From Tepidanaerobacteraceae bacterium (GTDB taxonomy: Bacteria; Bacillota; Thermosediminibacteria; Thermosediminibacterales; Tepidanaerobacteraceae), in assembly GCA_029982615.1 (NCBI GenBank), contig JARRBK010000006.1:1-57654 (forward strand): DNA of 57,654 nucleotides, written 5' to 3'. The position numbers and the translations under genes were made by a program. The notes under the pieces are model-generated. The model was given only the letters and a program-made list of their open reading frames with translations, had not been told where the DNA came from and ran no database searches. Position 1 is the stretch's first letter; the number at the start of each line of letters is the position of its first letter. Below, piece by piece: positions 1-6,944 of this stretch.

Positions 1-342
1 CTGGGCAAAGCTCCAGTTGCTGTAGTCTTCCACCAGCTCTATTTTGCCCGTCTCAATTCCCTGCCTTATGGCATAAGCCACCGGCATGCCGCCCTCCAGA
101 CCCAGATATGTAGTTTCCAGCCATTTGATGAGCCCCGCCCCGGCCAACATTTCTTCCACCAGGGTGCCGCCATTCATGGTCACGAAAAGTTCTCCGATAC
201 CCTGTCTGACTATTTCCCGGGCAATAGCCATGGGGCGTCGGAGAATGGTAAACCCTCCGAAGGCTATGTGAGTTCCGGGTTTTATGAAACGTTTTACCGC
301 CTCCTTCGCGGTCATGACTTTTTTATTTATATCACTATTCAA
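1..342 (-). CDS. CoA-transferase family protein, subunit A (N-terminal part, runs off window)
   Basis: The first 114 residues of a class I CoA-transferase alpha subunit resembling glutaconate CoA-transferase subunit A. Enzymes of this family move CoA between a carboxylic acid and an acyl-CoA in the cytoplasm. The glycine-rich stretch AFGGFTILRRPMAIARE near residues 23-39 is the family's N-terminal signature. The start is a TTG at 342, preceded by a good ribosome binding site (TTGGAGGTG, seven bases upstream); there is no better ATG. The reading frame is open to the left window edge, so the catalytic region and the beta subunit are outside the window. Family assignment is fairly sure. The substrate is unknown, and related sequences include dicarboxylate and 3-oxoacid transferases. 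Confidence 0.8.
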   Translation of the reverse strand, partial: MNSDINKKVMTAKEAVKRFIKPGTHIAFGGFTILRRPMAIAREIVRQGIGELFVTMNGGTLVEEMLAGAGLIKWLETTYLGLEGGMPVAYAIRQGIETGKIELVEDYSNWSFAQ

Positions 343-447
343 GATAACACCTCCAACGCAAGTGACTTGCTTCATCTGTTCCAGAAGCACTCCGACCAGG
401 AATGACTTTCCGAAAGAATCGAAGCTAAAACCGCATAGAGCTTGGTT

Positions 448-732
448 TTAATCTGCTGCAGCCTTTATCATTTCCGTCAAATTCTCCAGCATGGCAAAAA
501 TTTTATCTTCCAGCTCATTTAATTTTTTGCTCGTCTCTTTGATATAAAAAAGGGAACTTTCAAGTTCTTTTTTAATAATACCGGCTTCTTCCTTATCGAG
601 TTGCCTTAAAGTATTCTCATAGTCTTTTGCTTGCTGCACGGCTTTTTGAGTAAGCAGCATTGGTTCGCACAAGCTGTTTACCTGAGCATTTAGAAGCCAG
701 ATAAAGCTCATAAATTTATCTATTTTTCCCAT
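448..732 (-). CDS. small coiled-coil protein of unknown function
   Basis: A 94-residue, mostly helical, charged protein with heptad-like leucine and isoleucine spacing from about residue 25 to 90. It has no signal peptide and no membrane helix. The ATG at 732 follows GGGGTG with a seven-base spacer, a plausible ribosome binding site. It lies between the symporter gene upstream and the CoA-transferase gene downstream on the same strand, so it may be the middle gene of a three-gene transcript. I do not recognise the family and assign no function. Confidence 0.55.
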   Translation of the reverse strand: MGKIDKFMSFIWLLNAQVNSLCEPMLLTQKAVQQAKDYENTLRQLDKEEAGIIKKELESSLFYIKETSKKLNELEDKIFAMLENLTEMIKAAAD

Positions 733-769
733 AAGTCAGCACCCCGTTGAACAAAATTTAAATAATTAA

Positions 770-2200
770 TTAAGCTTGCCGAGAGAAGTCAACAGCACTT
801 ATTTTCTTCGATGCTCTTTTATTCAAGGTTTCCCGCCCGAAACCCATTAAAATGATAATAAAATTTACCGCTATCCCAAGAAAGAGCGGATCGATATTTT
901 CAGGCAATAGGTTTTTACCAGCAAGCATGGAAAGTGGCCCCATTATCATGGACAGGATGGCAAAATTCTTATTAACCCTGCCTTTAAAAAAAAGCGCAGC
1001 GCACAGCGGGATAAAAATTCCCGCTCCTCTGAGCCCCATGGACATGAAATTCCAGTTCAATATCATGGACTTAATATTTCCCATTATGAAGATTAGGGTA
1101 AGCGACAGCACAAACATTATCATGAACCGGGTAAATTTTAATTTGGATATATCGTCTGCATCTTTTTTTATATAACGCCCGTAAATGTCATTAGTGAGTA
1201 TGGTGCTGATTCCAAGGGTCAACCCAGCTCCACCACCAACAGTAGCTATAAGGAGAGTCGCCAGCACGATTCCTCCAAACCACGGATTCATGATTTTAAG
1301 CACAAAATATGGAAACGCCAGGGCCGGATTTATATCGGGAAAATGAATTCTCATGTAAAGCCCTATGAAAGTTCCAGCCACCCCGATGGGAGGAATTACA
1401 GCAGCGCTTATTAACGCTCCGGCTCTCGCCTCTTTTAAACTTTTCCCGGAAATCACAGCCTGTATATAAGTTTGGGTGGACAGCACTCCTATCACCAGAG
1501 AAAAGCCTGCTGCAAAATCTACCCAGAATCCCCTGCCGAAAAGGCTGAAATAGGGAAAAGCTGGTAATTCAGCCATGTATCCAGAAATTCCCCCTCCTCC
1601 TGAAAAAGCAATGGTGCCCCCCACCAGCATGGAAAGATAAATGAGCAGAAGTTTGGCTATTCCTACAAGGCCGGTGCCCCATACGCCGCCGAACACTACA
1701 TAAGCCGCCATCAATATGATTGAAAAAGCGGCAGCTGCTAAGGGCGGCATATTGAACATAGCCGTAAGAAGGGCCACTGCCGATAGAACCTGGGCCACAA
1801 CGCTCAAAAAAATCCCCAGCGATGAAAAAAGGCTGGATACGGGCCCTGCCGCCGGTCCGAACTCCTCTGCCAGCATTTGGGGCACAGTGTATTTGTCTGT
1901 ATTATAAAGGGGCTTCGCAAACAGCAGCCCCAGTATCAGGCATCCGATGCCCGCTCCGAGATTGAACCACCAGGCTGAAAAACCATATACGAAAGCAAGT
2001 TGTGCGGTCCCTATGGTGGATGCACCTCCCACCAGTGTCCCTATGATTGTGCCAGCCACCACAAGAGAACCGGCCTTTCTGCCGCCCACGGAAAAATCTG
2101 CATTGTTTTTTATGTTTCTGCCGGAATATACCCCCACCACGGTAATGACTGCCAAAGTTGCCGCAATGCCTGCTATATGCGCTGCCGTCAAATCCATCAT
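770..2200 (-). CDS. sodium:solute symporter family (SSS) transporter
   Basis: A 476-residue membrane protein with about twelve to thirteen hydrophobic helices and the SSS pattern of an early helix followed by the GGR-type loop (FSVGGRKAGS near residue 36) and the Gly/Thr-rich second helix (GTLVGGASTIGTAQ). Members use the sodium gradient to import small organic solutes across the cytoplasmic membrane. The length is normal for the family. The gene is preceded by AGGAGG. Two adjacent ATGs exist, at 2200 and 2197, and the second has the better spacing of seven bases. With the CoA-transferase further down the same strand it could form an uptake-and-activation unit for an organic acid, but the substrate cannot be read from the sequence. 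Confidence 0.85.
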   Translation of the reverse strand: MMDLTAAHIAGIAATLAVITVVGVYSGRNIKNNADFSVGGRKAGSLVVAGTIIGTLVGGASTIGTAQLAFVYGFSAWWFNLGAGIGCLILGLLFAKPLYNTDKYTVPQMLAEEFGPAAGPVSSLFSSLGIFLSVVAQVLSAVALLTAMFNMPPLAAAAFSIILMAAYVVFGGVWGTGLVGIAKLLLIYLSMLVGGTIAFSGGGGISGYMAELPAFPYFSLFGRGFWVDFAAGFSLVIGVLSTQTYIQAVISGKSLKEARAGALISAAVIPPIGVAGTFIGLYMRIHFPDINPALAFPYFVLKIMNPWFGGIVLATLLIATVGGGAGLTLGISTILTNDIYGRYIKKDADDISKLKFTRFMIMFVLSLTLIFIMGNIKSMILNWNFMSMGLRGAGIFIPLCAALFFKGRVNKNFAILSMIMGPLSMLAGKNLLPENIDPLFLGIAVNFIIILMGFGRETLNKRASKKISAVDFSRQA

Positions 2201-2288
2201 ATGACCTCCTAGTCGTTGCTGGTTGATTTACAATTGTTGTTAATATCTTGCAATTGTGAAAATGTTTGCTAGCTTCGTTCTTATAATT

Positions 2289-2317
2289 ATAATACTATAA
2301 TCTTTTGAAATAATCAA
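2289..2317 (-). promoter_or_regulatory. probable sigma-A promoter of the symporter gene
   Basis: On the minus strand TTGATT (2312-2317) and TATTAT (2289-2294) are separated by exactly 17 bases. Downstream, two CAATTG boxes near 2232 and 2251 flank an AT-rich stretch and could be an operator, but this is only suggestive. Confidence 0.5.
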
Positions 2318-2408
2318 TCGGATAAAATACAGGGCTTATCTATTGATATTAAAAAAGTCACCTATCATAATGTATCTATAAACCAATTTAAAAAGACACT
2401 TTTTGCAG

Positions 2409-2437
2409 TTGACAGAGTATTATAAATTGCATATAAT
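2409..2437 (+). promoter_or_regulatory. perfect consensus sigma-A promoter of the Phd-Uma2 gene
   Basis: TTGACA (2409-2414), a 17-base spacer and TATAAT (2432-2437) match the vegetative promoter consensus at every position. Transcription would start near 2444, which makes a TTG at 2452 too close to be the start codon and favours the ATG at 2497. Confidence 0.85.
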
Positions 2438-2496
2438 AAATATTAGCTATATTGGATATTTTAGCTAATATGTTAAATAAAAGAGGGGCGGCTGCA

Positions 2497-3231
2497 ATGC
2501 ACGTAAATTCCACGGAAATACAGAACAATTTCGGGAAATATCTGATGATGTCTTTACAGGAAGATATAATAATTACAAAAAACGGCAGAGAGGTAGCGAA
2601 GCTCTCTGCTATACACGACAAGACATCCGTAGAAGATGCCGCTTCAGCAGTAAATGAAGGAGCTGCAGATTATATTTACAGCGGGAGAAAGGCTACTTAC
2701 GAAGAATATTTAAAGCTTGTAGAAAACAGTGAAGAAAGATATGAGTACATAGACGGAGAAATATATTTTCTTGCTTCACCTAAAACAACACATCAGATAG
2801 TCTTGAAAGAATTGTTCGTAATCTTCTACAACTGGTTTCAGGGCAAAAAATGCACTCCCATGATCGCACCTTATGATATCACTTTGAAAAGGGACGAAAA
2901 CGATATAAATATTGTACAGCCCGATTTAATGGTAATATGCGATCTTGAAAAAAATCTCAATGAAGATGATTATTATACGGGTATCCCCACACTGGTAGTG
3001 GAAATTATATCCGAATATACCCGTCGCAAGGATTTCGTCAAAAAGCTCGATCTGTACATGACCTGCGGAATTCAGGAGTATTGGATTGTAAATCCTTATA
3101 ATAAAGAAGTAACAATATTTCTTTTTAGGGATAAAGACATTTACAAGAACATTACATTTAGGGGGCATGAAACGGCAAAGTCCTTTGTGTTTCAGGGGTT
3201 GACCGCAGACCTTAAGAAAGTATTCGGATAA
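2497..3231 (+). CDS. Phd/YefM-like antitoxin domain fused to a Uma2-family (DUF820) endonuclease-like domain
   Basis: A 244-residue protein. Residues 1 to about 45 look like a Phd/YefM antitoxin DNA-binding domain (VNSTEIQNNFGKYL, followed by ITKNGREVAKL). The rest is a Uma2-family PD-(D/E)XK fold with QPDLMVICD, then LVVEIISEYTRRKD and KLDLY, and the closing EYWIVNP. The acidic residues of QPD and VVE are the expected catalytic pair. The ATG at 2497 has GAGGGG eight bases upstream. It is the only plus-strand gene in the first 54 kb. Uma2 proteins are common in thermophilic Firmicutes and cyanobacteria, and their role is unclear. The antitoxin-like front end suggests DNA-bound or autoregulated behaviour (inference). 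Confidence 0.8.
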   Translation: MHVNSTEIQNNFGKYLMMSLQEDIIITKNGREVAKLSAIHDKTSVEDAASAVNEGAADYIYSGRKATYEEYLKLVENSEERYEYIDGEIYFLASPKTTHQIVLKELFVIFYNWFQGKKCTPMIAPYDITLKRDENDINIVQPDLMVICDLEKNLNEDDYYTGIPTLVVEIISEYTRRKDFVKKLDLYMTCGIQEYWIVNPYNKEVTIFLFRDKDIYKNITFRGHETAKSFVFQGLTADLKKVFG

Positions 3232-3235
3232 GTTT

Positions 3236-6200
3236 TCACGCATCAACTCCGGCTTTAAACAATTCCATCACTTCTTCTTTTGTAAGGGAGTTTATAAATA
3301 CTTCGCCTTCTGTGATGATGGAACCAATCAGGTCCCTTTTTCTTTTCTGAAGCTCATCGATTTTTTCTTCTATTGTCCCCTTTGTTATAAGTCGGAATAT
3401 CTGCACATTGTTTTTCTGCCCGATTCTGTAAGCCCTGTCGGAGGCCTGCTCCTCCACCGCGGGGTTCCACCAGGGGTCAAAGTGAATGACGGTATCGGCG
3501 GAGGTGAGGTTCAATCCTACGCCGCCGGCTTTTAGCGAAAGAAGAAATACGGCCTTTGTGCCGCTGTTGAAATCCGCAATAATCTTTTTTCTTTCTGAAA
3601 CCGCAGTGCTTCCGTCCAAATAAGCATATCTTATGCTCATTTTATCCAAAGTTTTCTTAATCATATCCAGCATAGAAGTAAATTGGGAAAATAACAGCAC
3701 TCTGTGCCCGGCGCTCAAAAGCTCGTCCAGTAGTTCCTTCAAAAGCTCCATCTTGCCGCTTTCCCCTTTATAGTTTTCTATAAAGATTCCCGGGTGGCAG
3801 CATAGTTGCCGGAGCCTCAATAAAGCCGAAAAAATGTGCATCCTGCTGTTTTCAAAGCCCTCTTCCTGTATGCGCTCCTCCAATTCCTCCTTCACTTTTA
3901 CAAGATAAGCCTGGTATATCTTTTTCTGCTGTGGGGTCATATCAACCATTAGAGTCGTTTCTATCTTTTCCGGGAGTTCCTTCAGCACCTCTTTTTTTGT
4001 CCTCCGCAACACAAAAGGAGCAATGAGCTTGCGTAATTCTTTTAAGGCTTTGCTGTCGCCTTCTATAATCGGTTTCTGGTAATTCTCCTTGAAATATTTA
4101 TAAGAATAAAGATATCCCGGCATGATAAAGTCAAAAATAGACCATAGTTCTGCCGGTGAGTTTTCCATGGGGGTTCCCGTCAGGGCAAGCCTTGCTTTTG
4201 AAATGATGCTTTTTACGCTCTTTGCATTTTGCGATTCAAAATTTTTTATGTGCTGCGCTTCATCCAGTATGCAGCAGTAAAATTTGTGGCGCTCATAAAG
4301 CTCTATGTCGTTTCTTATCAGAGGATACGAAGTAATAACCACATCGTACCCTGGTATTGTTTCTGCAAGCGATGTGCGGGTGCTTTTGTCCCCGGCAACC
4401 ACAAGAGTCTTCAGGGATGGCGCGAATTTTTTAATCTCGCTCTCCCAGTTGTATACTAGAGTGGAAGGCGCCACAATCAGGGACGGGCGGCAGGAGGCGT
4501 CTTTCTCCTTTGCCGAAAGCAAAAGTGCAATCGCCTGCAGAGTCTTCCCAAGGCCCATGTCGTCGGCCAGGATTCCTCCCAGCCCATTGTTTGCCAGCAC
4601 GCTGAGCCATTTATAGCCGGTCACCTGGTATTCCCTCATATTGGCCTGCAAACCCCGGGGAAGTTCCATCTTCATATTTCGGGATTCAATAATGTCATCT
4701 ATTACCCTGTTCAATGAATCAGCATTTTCTATCAGAAGCGGGACATCCGACCGGTATTTACCAATTATCCCCATCATTCTATATCTGGAAATGTTTATTG
4801 AATTTCCCTTTATTTCCTCTCTTGGGATATCGCTCAGTATTTCTCCGAGCTTTTTTACGTTTTCATCTTCGAGGCTTAAGATTTCGCCGCTCTTGAGCTT
4901 AAAAAAGCGCTTCTTTTCTCGGATGGATTTCAGAATATCTCCCGCGGTCTTCCTGTCAATGCCCAATACATCCAAATTTATCTCGAGAAGGTTCCCGCCC
5001 AGAGATTTTATGGAAGACTTTATTTTTGGGGATTTTATAGAAAAAAGGTGCTTCACTTGAGAAGAATAATACAAATCGCCCAATTCCGCAAGGCGCGGCA
5101 CCACATCCTTTATAAAGGTGTAAATATCGTCGTCGTTTTCCAGACAGAACATGTCGTTATTCCGGATAAAACCGCACCCTGCAAGGAGCTCCAGCACATG
5201 CTTTTCTTTATCGTATTTCCTGATGATAAACTGCGGCGAATTGCCTTTTTCATCAAACGGGTCCAGCTGGTGCTCTCCATACACGAACTTCAGTTTTGCC
5301 GATATGCCCTGTTTATACTTATCAAAGTGCATTTGAATTTTCAGCGGCTTTTTGATATACAACTCGTTCAAATTTCGTCCAATGGCAATGTTCGGGCTTT
5401 TTTCCAAGCTGGGCAGAATATGAATCAGTTTTTTTAAGCCTTCACCCGAAAAAACAAGTTCCGATTTGTTTTTCCTGATAAACCCTTTTACTATGGGATA
5501 AACAGGATCATTTTCATCGATTATGTAAACTGTATCTCCCTTTAGTATAAAGTTATAGTTTCTGTCGAGCGGGATGCAGCCTTTAAATTCTTCGCTCTTT
5601 ATTGAAATTTTATCCTCTTTGCTATCCATGACTATTGAAAAAGGAATTTTGCACTCAAAATGGGCCTGCATGTTTTTTTGAGGGAAGCATAAAGTAAATC
5701 TTTTTTCGCCCATGGCTGAAGCTATTTTCTTCAAAAAGAGCATGTTTAAATTTAAATTCTTTCCCTTCATGAAAACTTTGGAATTATACGGGACAAACCT
5801 CCCGATGCTGCCCTCCAACCGATACAGCTCCAGTAAAACATCCAGGATTCTCTTATCTTCTTCTGCAAAATCATGCAGGAGGGGATTGAAAGCAAACAGT
5901 TTGCCAAACTCATAAGGTTTTTTTTGCAGATAAGCCTGAAGGAAATCATAATAATTCCTGATGCTGTACATGCGCTCCACTCCAATTTTCATGCGCATTA
6001 CAGCAATAATATCTATGTCGTGATAACCGTTGAAATCTATCTCATAATCGACGTTTACCACAGCTTTGTTTTCATTTATATCATAGCTCAGCAGTTCGTC
6101 CAGCACCTGACTTTCAATATCCGCGCGCATACGAAGCAGTTTATCGATAAATTCCTGTTTCGGGTCTGATTTTTCCGTCATTATGGAGTTGGAGTTCTGC

Positions 6201-6463
6201 AGATAATAAAGCAGTGCCACGATATGCTTGCATACTGCTTCATTCTGGACAAAATAGGGACAATTGCAGAGGGCGCTTTGTAGGCGCTGACCGTCAGTAT
6301 ATAAAATAACCTGATAATCTTTTTCGCCGCTGACTATGGCATATACTTTCTTGTCCACAAAAAAAACCTTCTTTACAGCGCCTCCCCTATAATAATCCAG
6401 ACCCCGCCGCCTTATTTCTTCCGATGCTATTTGAGAAATCATATTTTCGTTTACGGAAAACAC
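3236..6463 (-). CDS. SNF2-family helicase with N-terminal SWIM zinc finger
   Basis: About 1075 residues. The N-terminus carries a SWIM zinc-binding motif (CNCPYFVQN, then CKHIVA). A poorly conserved middle of some 500 residues is followed by the two SNF2 ATPase lobes: Walker A in DDMGLGKT, the DEAQ box (ILDEAQHIK), the TGTPMEN motif, and in the second lobe LFSQFTSMLD, SLKAGGVGLNL and DRAYRIGQ. Such proteins are ATP-driven DNA translocases, and this SWIM-SNF2 type is widespread in Firmicutes with an unproved role in chromatin or repair. The GTG at 6463 is preferred because AGAAGG lies eight bases before it. A GTG three codons earlier overlaps that site. The gene converges with the Uma2 gene, leaving four bases between the stops and no obvious terminator. 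Confidence 0.9.
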   Translation of the reverse strand: MFSVNENMISQIASEEIRRRGLDYYRGGAVKKVFFVDKKVYAIVSGEKDYQVILYTDGQRLQSALCNCPYFVQNEAVCKHIVALLYYLQNSNSIMTEKSDPKQEFIDKLLRMRADIESQVLDELLSYDINENKAVVNVDYEIDFNGYHDIDIIAVMRMKIGVERMYSIRNYYDFLQAYLQKKPYEFGKLFAFNPLLHDFAEEDKRILDVLLELYRLEGSIGRFVPYNSKVFMKGKNLNLNMLFLKKIASAMGEKRFTLCFPQKNMQAHFECKIPFSIVMDSKEDKISIKSEEFKGCIPLDRNYNFILKGDTVYIIDENDPVYPIVKGFIRKNKSELVFSGEGLKKLIHILPSLEKSPNIAIGRNLNELYIKKPLKIQMHFDKYKQGISAKLKFVYGEHQLDPFDEKGNSPQFIIRKYDKEKHVLELLAGCGFIRNNDMFCLENDDDIYTFIKDVVPRLAELGDLYYSSQVKHLFSIKSPKIKSSIKSLGGNLLEINLDVLGIDRKTAGDILKSIREKKRFFKLKSGEILSLEDENVKKLGEILSDIPREEIKGNSINISRYRMMGIIGKYRSDVPLLIENADSLNRVIDDIIESRNMKMELPRGLQANMREYQVTGYKWLSVLANNGLGGILADDMGLGKTLQAIALLLSAKEKDASCRPSLIVAPSTLVYNWESEIKKFAPSLKTLVVAGDKSTRTSLAETIPGYDVVITSYPLIRNDIELYERHKFYCCILDEAQHIKNFESQNAKSVKSIISKARLALTGTPMENSPAELWSIFDFIMPGYLYSYKYFKENYQKPIIEGDSKALKELRKLIAPFVLRRTKKEVLKELPEKIETTLMVDMTPQQKKIYQAYLVKVKEELEERIQEEGFENSRMHIFSALLRLRQLCCHPGIFIENYKGESGKMELLKELLDELLSAGHRVLLFSQFTSMLDMIKKTLDKMSIRYAYLDGSTAVSERKKIIADFNSGTKAVFLLSLKAGGVGLNLTSADTVIHFDPWWNPAVEEQASDRAYRIGQKNNVQIFRLITKGTIEEKIDELQKRKRDLIGSIITEGEVFINSLTKEEVMELFKAGVDA

Positions 6464-6905
6464 GCATATCACCTTCTATATGTACAGTCTTAATAATTGG
6501 TCAGATACAGGAATCCGGGCCGCGTCTTGTGCAGCCATCATCTCCGTCAAAGCCTTTTTCCGCCCTGAAACCTGCACATATATAATTATAATGTAAAAAA
6601 CTCCAGCGTCAAAATAAAAACAATCCTTTGTTGCTGCAGGTTCTGTGAAAACATTTAGTTTATAAGCGGATCAGGCGACTTTTAGGGAATTATTGCCAAA
6701 AGTTAAAATTACTGAAATATCATTGGAATGAAGGCAATATATGAACATAAAAGACATCTTAGATGTAAACTACATTAACCTTTATGATAGGCACCATCGT
6801 AACGGCTTTTATGGTAACAGTATTGAAAAAAAGGTAAAAAAATAACCATGATGCAGTTGAACAGATGGATTCTATTTTTATACATTTGTATTAAAAGAAA
6901 TTAAA
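6464..6905. other. intergenic region with helicase promoter and a possible 34-codon ORF
   Basis: On the minus strand TTGACG (6607-6612), a 16-base spacer and TATAAT (6585-6590) form a good promoter for the helicase, giving a leader of about 115 bases. On the plus strand a 34-codon ORF (6741-6845, product beginning MNIKDILDVN) has a weak GAAGG site. It may be a gene remnant, and I do not call it a gene. Nothing else is recognisable. Confidence 0.4.
6585..6612 (-). promoter_or_regulatory. probable sigma-A promoter of the SNF2 helicase gene
   Basis: TTGACG and TATAAT with a 16-base spacer, about 120 bases upstream of the GTG start and on the correct strand. Confidence 0.6.
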
Positions 6906-6933
6906 GGAAACACGGGGAACTCCCCATGTTTCC
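6906..6933 (-). terminator. intrinsic terminator of the surface-protein gene cluster
   Basis: Read on the minus strand, a 12-base-pair stem (GGAAACATGGGG with CCCCGTGTTTCC, one G-T pair) with a four-base loop is followed by TTTAATTTC. It lies 11 bases past the stop codon of the SLH protein and ends the 17470-6945 gene run. Confidence 0.75.
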
Positions 6934-6944
6934 TTCTTAGCCTT

